Shown here: positions 1-7,287 of the stretch, one piece after another
Layout: each line of letters opens with the position of its first letter
Numbering within the stretch: the first letter of the stretch is position 1
DNA from: Baffinella frigidus
Lineage: Eukaryota; Cryptophyceae; Cryptomonadales; Baffinellaceae
Assembly: GCA_026770585.1 (NCBI GenBank)
Contig: MU648147.1
Span: forward strand, 1 to 19,523
Length of the DNA: 19,523 nt
Direction: 5' to 3'
Position numbers and translations under genes: made by a program
Notes under the pieces: model-generated
The model's database searches: none
Told to the model about the DNA's origin: nothing
What the model saw: only the letters and a program-made list of their open reading frames with translations

Positions 1-125
1 AAAACCTTTTCTTCAGCCTTTGCTTTATCTTTTAAAGTCTTTTCTGCGTCTTTTCAAGCCTTTGCTGTGTCTTTTGAAGCCTATTCTTCATCTTTAATAC
101 TTTTTTTTATTTCTGAAGTATCCAT
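1..125 (-). pseudogene. Lys/Ala/Glu-rich protein, N-terminal fragment, broken
   Basis: Reading the minus strand from an ATG at 125 gives a highly charged peptide made of imperfect repeats of the type KD-x-AK-x-KD-x-EK. The frame is cut by a TAG (after the DEE at about codon 14) and a TGA (about codon 24) and then runs off the window. The repeated K-D-A-K pattern continues on both sides of each stop, which argues that the stops interrupt a real low-complexity coding region. I do not recognise a family; charged Lys/Ala/Glu repeats fit coiled-coil or nucleic-acid-coating proteins but prove neither. It lies in the same orientation as the other minus-strand genes of the viral block. Confidence 0.35.
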
Positions 126-296
126 TTATCTTTGTCTATATTATATAATAGATTTTTTTTTTTGTCTATAAAGTCTCATCTTTATATAATTTTTATAAAT
201 CTTAGAAATATAACAAAGTTTTTTTTACTTTCATATATTTTTGTAAAAAATAATTGAATCACTAAGCCATGTTTGCTTCAATTTTTGCCTGTTCAG

Positions 297-515
297 TCAG
301 TTTTTTTTACGGTTCAAATTATATTTTTTGTTAATAATCGCTCTTTGCTTCCTGAATTCAGTTTTAATATCATCGTCTTCAGAGTTATATTTATTTTGTA
401 TAAAAGCAATATTTCTCATTTTTAAGATAGCATATTTAAAGGCGTCTTCATTGTATTCCCGTGCTTTCACAGCATGATATTTCATTGAATATTGTTTTTC
501 CGTTTTTGTTGTCAT
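297..515 (-). CDS. small basic protein, paralogue of the 845-1060 gene
   Basis: A 72 aa lysine- and tyrosine-rich protein with no membrane segment. Its middle resembles the protein at 845-1060: both have K-A-R-x-Y-x-x-D near residue 20, then K-Y, and later Y-x-SED followed by K-x-R and NKK. This shared spacing suggests an old tandem duplication. The function is unknown; the composition suggests a small nucleic-acid-binding or structural protein. The ORF ends in an A-run (eight A near 301-308 on the complementary strand); a 1-2 base slip there would extend it by about a dozen codons to a TAG near 275, so the exact C-terminus is uncertain. Confidence 0.5.
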   Translation of the reverse strand: MTTKTEKQYSMKYHAVKAREYNEDAFKYAILKMRNIAFIQNKYNSEDDDIKTEFRKQRAIINKKYNLNRKKN

Positions 516-620
516 TACTTATCTACTTCTTACTTGTATTATAATGTAATATTTCTTTATGTCATTTTGGAACTTATTTTTAAATTATTTTTATAACAAA
601 ATGACGACAGTTAAAAATGC

Positions 621-670
621 AAAAAATGGCTTTACATTGTAAAACAAAAAATGGCTTTACATTGTTAAAC
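621..670. repeat. 25-bp tandem duplication
   Basis: Two adjacent 25-bp units (621-645 and 646-670) are identical except for one A/T difference near the end of each. The core reads ATGGCTTTACATTG. The second unit overlaps the stop codon of the small gene at 657-818, so the duplication sits at the end of that gene and could be a recent slippage or replication product. Confidence 0.8.
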
Positions 671-818
671 AAATTGAATTTCTCAATATAATATGCGTTT
701 TATTGATATATAAAATCTTATCTGTTCTGTCTGAATCGTACATTCTGACCATATCACCAAGTTTAATAATTTTAAACTCGTTATCAATCACGCCGAGTTT
801 TACGTCAATTAGTATCAT
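657..818 (-). CDS. 53 aa unrecognised small protein
   Basis: A short ORF from ATG at 818 to TAA at 657-659 encodes 53 residues with balanced, protein-like composition: alternating hydrophobic and charged residues, a G-D-M-V-R-M-Y-D stretch near residues 21-28 and a LYINKTHIIL stretch near residues 36-45. The pattern is compatible with a small all-beta fold, but no family is recognised. It sits between the two related small minus-strand genes in the same direction, as expected for a compact viral gene cluster. The support is coding-like composition, orientation and fit between neighbours only. Confidence 0.45.
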   Translation of the reverse strand: MILIDVKLGVIDNEFKIIKLGDMVRMYDSDRTDKILYINKTHIILRNSICLTM

Positions 819-844
819 TGTTTTTAAGAACTATCATTTTCCTT

Positions 845-1060
845 TTATATATCTTTTCCTCCTTTTTTCTTGAGATAACCCTTTTTGTTCCATTCCCTTC
901 TCTTGTCCCTGTATTTCTGCATGACTGCTTCATCTTCTGAATGGTATCTAGCTTGAGCGCAAGCCATACTAATTTGTTTAGATTTTTCATACTTGATGGG
1001 GTCTTGTAGATAAATGCGCGCTTTAACTGTTTTACAATTTGTAGAATACACTCTTTCCAT
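845..1060 (-). CDS. small basic protein, paralogue of the 297-515 gene
   Basis: A 71 aa protein rich in Lys, Arg and Tyr. It shares the K-A-R-x-Y, K-Y, Y-x-SED(D/E) and N-K-K pattern with the protein at 297-515. A longer ORF in another frame (805-1110, 101 aa) overlaps it completely. I prefer the shorter frame because only that one shows the similarity to its neighbour. The upstream part of the other frame (ATG at 1110) could represent the true N-terminus if an indel lies near 1050, since breaks of that kind are frequent in this part of the window. No function can be assigned. Confidence 0.5.
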   Translation of the reverse strand: MERVYSTNCKTVKARIYLQDPIKYEKSKQISMACAQARYHSEDEAVMQKYRDKRREWNKKGYLKKKGGKDI

Positions 1061-1102
1061 TCTTTTAGATATGTTAAAAATTGAAATATTTCAATCATTT
1101 TT

Positions 1103-1695
1103 CTAAACATGATTATTTCCTACAAAACTTTGTGGTGGTGAGGCAGGCTCTATGGCAACTTTAACTATTCCATTTATTACCAGCGGAAGCCATTTTTTTC
1201 CTTCGAATTGGAGCCTCACTTCATTTTTAATATGAGTTGAAAACATTGGCAAATTCCCCATAATAATGTCATATTGCTGGACACAAGTGTTGATAAAATT
1301 TGAATCAATTGTTTCATTTGCCTCATTTGCTTCAATCGCATGTAAAAGCTTGGTGAGAGATGAGGCATTGTTTTTAAAATGTCTGCGTTTTCCGAAACTT
1401 TCATAGTTGTTACTAACCCCAAAAGCAAAACTGTTAAAGAATTCACAATTGTATTGTAAATTTTTAAGAATTTATGGTCAATGCCATTTGGATTATTGAC
1501 TATAGCGGACGCACTGCTGATGATTAAATTAGGAATAATTAATAAATGTTTAAGTCTTGTATAATATGTGAAACTTCTTGAACACAAAATTGAAGCCACC
1601 TCGGTTCTATCTTTGATCATTTCTGTGTTACATTTTGCTTTCAAATTTAAAACTGGAGCACTCACTGAATTGGTCCTTTCGAAAGAATCAGGCAT
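1103..1695 (-). pseudogene. two-transmembrane SLATT-like membrane protein, frameshifted
   Basis: The ORF starting at ATG 1695 has about 35 hydrophilic residues, then a YYTRLKHLLIIPNLIISS stretch (first membrane span, about residues 44-67) and an IVNSLTVLLLGLVTTMKV stretch (second span, about residues 83-100). A short helix with a hydrophobic span preceded by Y-x-x-R and an IP, then a second span, is the layout of the SLATT-type two-membrane-span proteins found in large DNA viruses and PLV-like elements; that assignment is by pattern only. At about 1370-1380, in a T/A run, the frame shifts. The open ORF ends at 1216 in an unconvincing tail, while the alternative frame continues with sensible sequence (ASSLTKLLHAIEANEANE and on to KKWLPLVI) and ends at TAG 1103-1105. 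Length with both parts is near 195 aa. One indel explains the break. Confidence 0.6.
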
Positions 1696-1704
1696 CTATT
1701 AATA

Positions 1705-1950
1705 TTATTGAATATTGATTTTTTTTAATTTTTCTGAAACTCTTGAACGCCAAAGTTTTGTAACGGGGTCTCTGTATAGTTCATCTTCAATTTGAAGAGT
1801 GTTATTTGGAACTCTTCCATTGACCAAATCCGACTTATATACACGTGGATTCTTTTGTATTCTTATACGATTTTTGTTCTTGGCCTTGTATTCAGCTTGC
1901 TGGTCTAATATTTTAGAAGAATCCCAATTCTTATTCATAATTATAATCAT
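1705..1950 (-). CDS. 81 aa unrecognised protein
   Basis: The ORF runs from an ATG at 1950 (a second ATG at 1938 is equally possible) to TAA at 1705-1707. It encodes a basic, soluble protein with a DPVTKLWRSR stretch near its C-terminus and no membrane segment. It is in the same frame and direction as the membrane-protein gene that follows after three closely spaced stops (TAA, TAA, TAG), so the pair may be cotranscribed. No family recognised. Its start codon directly abuts the recognisable beginning of the plus-strand fibre gene, leaving no room for a promoter between the two; this suggests that sequence has been lost there. Confidence 0.5.
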   Translation of the reverse strand: MIIIMNKNWDSSKILDQQAEYKAKNKNRIRIQKNPRVYKSDLVNGRVPNNTLQIEDELYRDPVTKLWRSRVSEKLKKINIQ

Positions 1951-3627
1951 TCAGAAGCTTCATTAACTATTAATTATGACGCAACACCAAGCGGGAATAA
2001 TGTTTTCAACGACCCCAACGCAGTTTTACATTTAACAAGAGAAGGAACGCCTAGCGAAGCTTACACAAGCCGAGCAACTTTTAAACTTAGTAGGCGGGAA
2101 AATATAGGGACCAAGTCAAATACTAGGCTTGATTTAGTTCTTGCGACTGATAGTTACGAAGACATAATAGTAATGGTATTAAAAGATGATGGCGAAGTTA
2201 GTATAAAAGAAAAGAGTTGTGATACATTTTTTAATTATGGACCAAACAATAATACATATATACGCCAAGGTGATACTACAGCTGATGTTATTATATGCGA
2301 CCAAGGAACAAACGTGGGGGTTGGTTTAACAAGCCCGACCGAAAAATTACATGTAAAAGGAAACTAAAATTGTGGGTTATATTGGAGTTAATATCACCCC
2401 AGAATAAACAATAGACGCTTCCGGTGGCCAATGTAGATCAGACAACGCTATAATAGGGCGATAAGTTAGTAATACGGATTATGTGCAATTTAAACATAAA
2501 AGTTCAATGACGATAAAAATTACGCACTTTTACAAAAAAAAACAGGGGCAACTTTTCTTAATGCACCATCTGGAAGAGAGATACACTTTAGAATTAATAA
2601 CGAAGAAAAAATGAAATTATCATCAAACGGTCATTCAATTATGAACAAAAGTTTAACTGTTAAATTGTTTTTTAATTTCTAATGATACAATATTAGCGAG
2701 AAACGGGCGAATACTTTCAAAATCTGAAGGGTGGGGCTTATTTGATGATAGTATTAATAAAAGATTATATTTTTCATCCAATTACGTAGATTGCGGGTAT
2801 ATGGCAAATGGTGGGTGGGACAATCAAATAAATTTTACAGGACAACACAGAACCACAAGCAAAAATGAAGAATTATACACAAACAAAAAATATTGGCTTT
2901 ATTGTATCAACTGCATCAAATTATAAAAATATTAATTCAAAACATTAAAACAATAAAATCAATATTACAATAAGCGACAGTCTTCCCGTTGTTGATATAT
3001 CACATATTGCTTATGATAAAAAAGTTTTGGTGTAATATCAGAAAAGGAGGAAGAACGTGATATTAAAGCGGTAGCTTTGTTTTCAGTTATAAAAAAGATA
3101 TAGGAGATGACCATATAATTTGTAACTCAGTAGGAGAAGGCGCAATTTGGGTAACCAATTTTAATTTAGAAAATGGGGATTATATAACAACATCAAAATT
3201 TTCAGGTTTGAGAATGAAACAAGATGATGATATTATGAGAAATTATACGGTGGCAAAGATTACAATGGATTGTGATTTTAACCCTTCATTAAACCCTTGA
3301 AAAATAGTAAAAGAAGAATAGATTTATACTTCAAATATGAAGGTTACAACGTCAAATATAACAGTTGAAAAGTCCAATAATGAAACTTCTAATTATGATA
3401 TTAATATATCAAATCTAAATGTAACCTCAAATTAAAAAATTGATTTGGATTCAAACAATGAGCTAATATATGAGATACAATATGATGAGAATTCAAATAT
3501 ACTTTATGAATCAGACTATAAAATAAAATATGTAAATTTGGCGGGTGATATATTAGAAAAAGAAGAATATAATAGTAATATAGATTACATTATGGCTTTT
3601 GTTGGTTGCACATATCATTGCGGTTAG
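1951..3627 (+). pseudogene. PLV / giant-virus type fibre-like protein, 5'-truncated and multiply broken
   Basis: Several plus-strand frames, read in order, give one long fibre-like protein. Segment 1 (1951-2367) ends with a G-V-G-L-T-S-P-T-E-K-L-H-V-K-G motif, the beta-repeat seen in many trimeric tail or fibre proteins. Later segments carry a hydrophilic domain with EIHFRINNEEKMKLSSNG-type sequence (about 2570-2640), FTGQHR (about 2836-2855), a VFGVISE stretch (about 3025-3050), NSVGEGAIWVTN then NLENGDYIT (about 3124-3192), MKQDDD and NYTVAKITMDCDF (about 3210-3280). The last ORF (3445-3627) ends in AFVGCTYHCG. From memory of the family, these signatures occur together at the C-terminus of fibre-like proteins of PLVs and algal large viruses. 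Breaks: indels near 2367, 2505, 2680, 2890 and 3025-3080, plus in-frame TAA, TAG or TGA codons near 2396, 2462, 3298, 3319 and 3433. There is no ATG before 2173, so the N-terminus is missing. Confidence 0.75.
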
Positions 3628-3684
3628 AAGGATAATTTAAAATAAATAATCTTACATAATAGTAATTGACAAAACTAATGTTAA

Positions 3685-4259
3685 AACAAAGGACAAAAAA
3701 ACACAATTAATATTGAGATCACAAATAAAGTAGAAAACAACCAGCAAAGCAAAAACCGATATTCCAAACCAGAAAAGGATGTTTTAGATGAAGATATTGA
3801 AGACAACAAAAAACAACCAAACTACACCCTACAAATAGCCTACAATACCTCTTTATCTCAACCGCCCCCGTACAATGAAGAAAAAAACTATCGACCAACC
3901 ATACATTTTAACCCAGACGCAGAAAAAAATGCATATAAAGCACAACTTAAACCCAAATGAAAATAAAATTAGAACCAGAACCAAAATTAGAACCAGAATT
4001 AGAACCAGAACCAGAATTAGTACCAGAACCCGAACCAGAACCCGAACCAGTAAATAAATATTCTGGATTGTCTAATAAACAATTATACAAGGCGATATTA
4101 AAAGAAGAAATATCAGCAATGGGTTTTCATACATCAAACAAAATGACAGTATTTGGCGCAAAAAAATGAACCAACTTATATAAAGAATTAAATAACATTG
4201 AACAAAATGAGACAGTAATTAGAAATAAAATAAAAGCAACAATTCAATTATGGAAATAA
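3685..4259 (+). pseudogene. Pro-Glu-repeat protein between fibre and capsid genes, frameshifted
   Basis: The first part (3685 to about 3953) is a hydrophilic reading frame with a QPPPYNEEKNYRP stretch. At an A-run around 3950-3958 the frame must gain one base; it then continues from 3957 with about 24 residues of alternating EP units, a SGLSNKQLYKAILKEE segment and GFHTSNKMTVFG. A TGA at 4167-4169 interrupts the frame just before TNLYKELNN; it then runs to TAA 4257-4259. Both breaks are single-event lesions. The EP run looks like a rigid linker between an N-terminal disordered part and a small C-terminal domain. I do not recognise the family. Position directly upstream of the capsid gene suggests a virion or assembly role, by inference only. 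The start is uncertain. Confidence 0.5.
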
Positions 4260-4334
4260 TCAAAACCCATTTTTTTTTTATAAATACAAATTGAGGGGTA
4301 ATTTTGAAATGTATTGCATATAAGTAAAAACAAA

Positions 4335-5168
4335 ATGGGATCAACGTATTTGTCAAAAGCATTAGTAAGTCGTTTTAATGAACTATCCAATTTTAGCCGT
4401 GAAAAAATTGTTCTATCATCCGGACAAACTAAAGTCTCAGCTGGGCAAACTGTAATTTTAGATCTTCCGTACTCATCTTTGGTAGCTCTAGATTCTCTTG
4501 AGATGCATTTTGATTTTGAGACCTCTGCGGGGGATGACGACACAAAAATTAACGAGGTTTTATATGCTCCTCGTAACAGTGCGTCACTTATCCAGGGTTT
4601 AGAGATTCGTATGAACAATGTGGTAGTCTCTAACATCCAGGATTATAATTTTCTTCATAATAAATTATCTGACTACACAAGCCAAGAGGATTCAATCAAA
4701 CGGCGTAGTGTATCAGGTGACAACTCCGATATTTCTATTAAAACCACTACAGACGCTAACGGTTACGTTAACGGGCGTATTAAAGGGTTTGGGCATTCGG
4801 TTGATAATCTGCCAAAAGCATACCGCATATAATCAAAGCGTATGGTTATTCGCTCTCTTCTCGGGTTCTTCAGCTCGTCCAGTGATTCCGTTATTGATAC
4901 AGGAATGATCGGAAACATTCAGATCCGCTTTTTCTTAGCCTCTCCATCTGTCCTTATTAAATCCGACGGGGTCAAAGGGAGCGGGCCTACTGCTCCAACT
5001 GGGTTTGCCGCAAACAAAACCTATACTCTTTCTAACATCGAATCTAAACTTACTCGTATGACTTTTCCGAGCATTTATTATGAAACGGCGGCCTCAAAAA
5101 TGAACTCTGGCGAAGCTACGGTTTTATATTTTGACGATTATCAAGTGTTCCAGGGTGCAACAAATTGA
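4335..5168 (+). pseudogene. major capsid protein (double jelly-roll, PLV type), nonsense-mutated and C-terminally truncated
   Basis: From ATG 4335 the protein begins MGSTYLSKALVSRFNELSNF and shows GQTVILDLPYSSLVALDSLEMHF and an APRNSASLIQGLEIRMNNVV stretch followed by YNFLHNKLSDYT, all familiar in the first jelly roll of PLV and polinton capsid proteins. After KAYRI a TAA (4830-4832) interrupts the frame. It continues in the same frame with MVIRSLLGFFSSSS, IDTGMIGNIQIRFFLASPSV and YFDDYQVFQGATN, the usual end of the first half. The ORF then stops at TGA 5166-5168 and the next gene starts at 5221. About 278 codons remain, whereas family members are usually around 500 or more, so most of the second jelly roll is missing. 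An upstream in-frame ATG at 4314 is possible; 4335 gives the better N-terminus. Confidence 0.8.
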
Positions 5169-5220
5169 AATCGATTAAATAACAATTACTTTTTTTTTTA
5201 TATCCTTTAATAATAAAAGA

Positions 5221-5562
5221 ATGATCGCTCAGAAGTCAAGATTGAAAGATTTTTATCATAAATCGTTATCTAAGGAGTATAACGTAGCCGTAGCCACACA
5301 TTACAAACCTATTTTGTTTTTAGAAAAACCACGCGATACAACTGAACAATTGCCTTGGAAAAGGGGGGACATTGGCCCTCATAATTTAAAAGCATACGAA
5401 GAGATAAGAGATAGCAGGCCCTTTGTGAAAAACCCAGTTAGTAAGCCGGTAGATATGTATGATTTAAAGACTGGTATTTTTCAATCTAACATTGAATTCG
5501 GGCGTGGTATCTATCCAGAAGATACCTTCAAACCAGCACCAAAAAAAACAATCAATATGTAA
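5221..5562 (+). CDS. 113 aa unrecognised protein following the capsid gene
   Basis: This is one of the few intact ORFs of the viral block: 113 residues from ATG 5221 to TAA 5560-5562. It is soluble and mildly basic, with a DTTEQLPWKRGD segment (about residues 39-50) and a GIFQSNIEFGRGIYPEDTF segment near the C-terminus. No membrane segment, signal peptide or catalytic motif can be seen. It starts 52 bases after the capsid frame ends, behind a T-rich then A-rich stretch, and is followed 40 bases later by the next gene in the same direction. Position between capsid and packaging ATPase suggests a structural or packaging accessory, as inference only. Confidence 0.6.
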   Translation: MIAQKSRLKDFYHKSLSKEYNVAVATHYKPILFLEKPRDTTEQLPWKRGDIGPHNLKAYEEIRDSRPFVKNPVSKPVDMYDLKTGIFQSNIEFGRGIYPEDTFKPAPKKTINM

Positions 5563-5602
5563 AGATAATAAAGAAAAATTAATACCTAATGTATAGATAA
5601 TA

Positions 5603-6143
5603 ATGGATGAAATAAATGATGCACAGCCTATAAAATTAAACTCTAAGGGAAAAGCTTATCGTAACGGCGTAGGTCCAACCCCGGAACAGTTGAAAGAACT
5701 CAAAATGATGCGACTTCGTGCGAGCGATGTGCTGAAAGCAAAAAAGTATTCAAACAGTAGCCAAAAAAGAAATTTACAAAAAGGAAAAGACGCCAGACCG
5801 ACCCGCCATTTTAAAGAAAAAAATGAAAGAAATGAGGTAATAAATAAAATACTTGAAGAAAAAAACAAGGAAAAGAAAAAGCAGTAAAAGAACCAGTATA
5901 AGAAGAATCTTCGGATGAAGAAGAGGAGGTAATTGTAAAAAAAAGGAAAAAGTAAAAACAAAAATGTATATGAATCATCAAGCGATGATGACCATTTTGA
6001 AAAGAAACCTAACCGCCCCAAAAAAAAAAGTATCAAGTGATTATGATAATTATCAAAAGCTTTTGACACTTAACGCAAACCGAATTTTAGAAGAGAAACT
6101 TTTTAAAGCTAATATCAATTCATTCGCTTATCAAATGAGTTAA
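5603..6143 (+). pseudogene. charged Lys/Glu-rich protein upstream of the ATPase gene, three frameshifts
   Basis: The first ORF (5603-5887) gives 94 residues, including GPTPEQLKELKMMRLRASDV and a long Lys/Glu-rich helix-like tail. Beyond its stop, reading in shifted frames recovers a continuous acidic then basic stretch (ESSDEEEE with KKRKK at about 5907-5955; ESSSDDDHFEKKPNRPKKK at about 5971-6030) and a final compact segment, YDNYQKLLTLNANRILEEKL, ending at TAA 6141-6143. At least three indels, all in or beside A-runs (about 5880, 5955 and 6028), and one TAA (about 5898-5900) separate the pieces. The final segment looks folded and helical and would be the conserved part. No family recognised. 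The next ATG (6168) begins the ATPase 25 bases downstream. Confidence 0.5.
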
Positions 6144-6167
6144 AACAAATATCATATATTATAAACA

Positions 6168-6616
6168 ATGATTATTGAAAAGCAAAAAAAAAATATTGAT
6201 AACAAACCCATCAATTGTAAAAAAAAGCGTGCGCCTCAATCAAAGAATGGATATTTAACACCATTTTATCAAAACTGTTTATTTATTGCTCCGACCAATG
6301 GGGGCAAATCTTATAGCATGGTAAAACATATTAAAAATTCTGAAGAAAACCCAGTATATGATTGTCACGGTAACAAACTGAAAATAAAAGTCGTTCTTTT
6401 TTGTCCCACGGCCAATAGCGATTGTAACCCTATTTTTCATACTTGACGTGATTTAAAACCAGATGATAATATTGAGGAGTATTCAGATGAGATTTTAGCC
6501 GAAAAGATGCAGGAATTAGAAACAATTGTTTTAATTTATATAAAACATTCATTAAAACGAAAAATGTAAATAAACTGGATTATGAAGAGTTATATTTATT
6601 AGAACGGTATGATTTC
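6168..6616 (+). pseudogene. genome-packaging ATPase (FtsK/HerA type), N-terminal part, broken and cut by the junction
   Basis: The ORF starts MIIEKQKKN and reaches a hydrophobic strand followed by the P-loop APTNGGKS (residues 41-48; A-x4-GKS), then a VVLFCPTANSD strand. This is the arrangement of the A32-like packaging ATPases of PLVs, virophages and polintons, which pump DNA into the capsid. A TGA at 6444-6446 interrupts the frame in the context FHT-stop-RDL; the frame then continues as DLKPDDNIEEYSDEILAEKM. An indel near 6530-6545 shifts it to a frame reading FIKTKNVNKLDYEELYLLER and ending near 6616, where the sequence becomes GC-rich. The Walker B motif and the rest of the ATPase are absent from the window, so the gene is truncated by the junction. 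Confidence 0.75.
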
Positions 6617-6640
6617 ACACCGCCTTCTAACCACGCAGCT
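6617..6640. other. junction between AT-rich viral block and GC-rich retroelement
   Basis: Base composition changes abruptly here: the left side is A/T-dominated, and the right side is C/G-rich for the next 10 kb or more. The ATPase frame is recognisable up to the RYDF codons (about 6605-6616) and then turns into GC-rich sequence without viral character. The exact break cannot be fixed to a base because there is no second copy or empty site to compare. It can be either an insertion point of the retroelement or a rearrangement or assembly join. Confidence 0.6.
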
Positions 6641-6888
6641 CTGCTCACAGCAAGACAGCGCGGCGGCAACGCTCTGGACGAAAACCTCCTGGGAAACCGA
6701 CGCGAACCCAACCAAGACAATTGACCGCCCAACCAGTTTGATCGTTCTTGACTGCTTGACCTGATCGATTGACCACCCGCCCACCCAGCCGCCATACGCG
6801 CGCTCAGACAGAGAATAGAATTCCGGGCCAAGACCCGAAGCCGGCGCCTATCACCGTGACCCTGCCAACTTGAACCGCTCTGATCGAC
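6641..6888. other. GC-rich non-coding leader start, no gene seen
   Basis: No convincing gene was found; short minus-strand ORFs across it have low-complexity Arg/Ser-rich translations and look accidental. The stretch contains local direct similarities such as TTGACC/TTGACCGCC near 6720 and 6770. If an intact 5' LTR exists it would have to lie in this region or just after it, but no matching copy was found downstream of pol. Confidence 0.4.
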
Positions 6889-7148
6889 GTTGAATCGTTC
6901 TCGAACTTGCTCGTGCCAGCGTTGAATGGCCCTGCTCGAACTGCTCTTGTCGGCGTTGAATCGCTCTGCTGGAATTGCTCTTGGCGGCGTTGAATCGACC
7001 TTGAATTGCTCTTGCTGGCGTTGAATGGCCCTGCTCGAACCGCTCTTGCCAGCGTCGAATTGCCTTGAGCTGCTCTCGTCAGCGTTGAATCGCTCTGCTC
7101 GAACTGCTCCTGCCAGCGTTGAATTGCCTTTGAATTGCTCTTGCCGGC
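6889..7148. repeat. minisatellite, eight 30-34 bp units
   Basis: Eight consecutive units start with GTTGAA or GTCGAA and end with GGC or AGC: 6889-6920, 6921-6954, 6955-6988, 6989-7019, 7020-7053, 7054-7083, 7084-7117 and 7118-7148. The typical unit pairs GTTGAATCGCTCTGCTCG with AACTGCTCTTGCCAGC. Units alternate roughly between a long 34-bp form and a shorter 30-32-bp form lacking a few central bases, so the array may have grown by duplication of a two-unit block. It lies in the leader, upstream of gag. Confidence 0.85.
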
Positions 7149-7230
7149 CAGACGGACCGAAGCCGGGAAATTCCCGAAGAAAAATTGCTCTTACCGGCCA
7201 ATCGGACCGATGCCGGGAGAAATCCCGAAG
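7134..7230. repeat. 46/47-bp direct repeat pair at the end of the minisatellite
   Basis: 7134-7179 and 7184-7230 are two copies of one sequence running from ATTGCTCTT through CCGGCCA, CGGACCGA and GCCGGGA to TCCCGAAG, with about six differences. The first copy overlaps the last minisatellite unit. Inside each copy, CGGGAAATTCCCG or its variant is an inverted repeat that could form a small stem. Confidence 0.8.
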
Positions 7231-7287
7231 ACACCCAGATCAAAGACACCCCTGATTCAATCGCCACCAATAGTTCGAGGCACCAGG

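Noticed and set aside
805-1110. 101 aa minus-strand ORF overlapping the 845-1060 gene.
   Set aside because: The other frame shows similarity to a neighbouring gene; this one does not, except that its first codons might be the true N-terminus after an indel.
3875-4057. 60 aa plus-strand ORF of Arg-Thr repeats.
   Set aside because: It is another frame of the Glu-Pro repeat at 3960-4050; the EP frame continues into a plausible domain, the RT frame does not.
4244-4636. 130 aa minus-strand ORF.
   Set aside because: It is antisense to the well-recognised capsid gene and has no protein-like features of its own.
5656-6069. 137 aa minus-strand ORF rich in Phe and Leu that looks like a membrane protein.
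   Set aside because: It is the complement of the Lys/Glu-rich plus-strand gene; A-rich codons read backwards give Phe runs.
6889-7148. Regular repeat units resembling a CRISPR array.
   Set aside because: The units are contiguous, degenerate and variable in length, with no unique spacers; this is a minisatellite in a eukaryotic mobile element.
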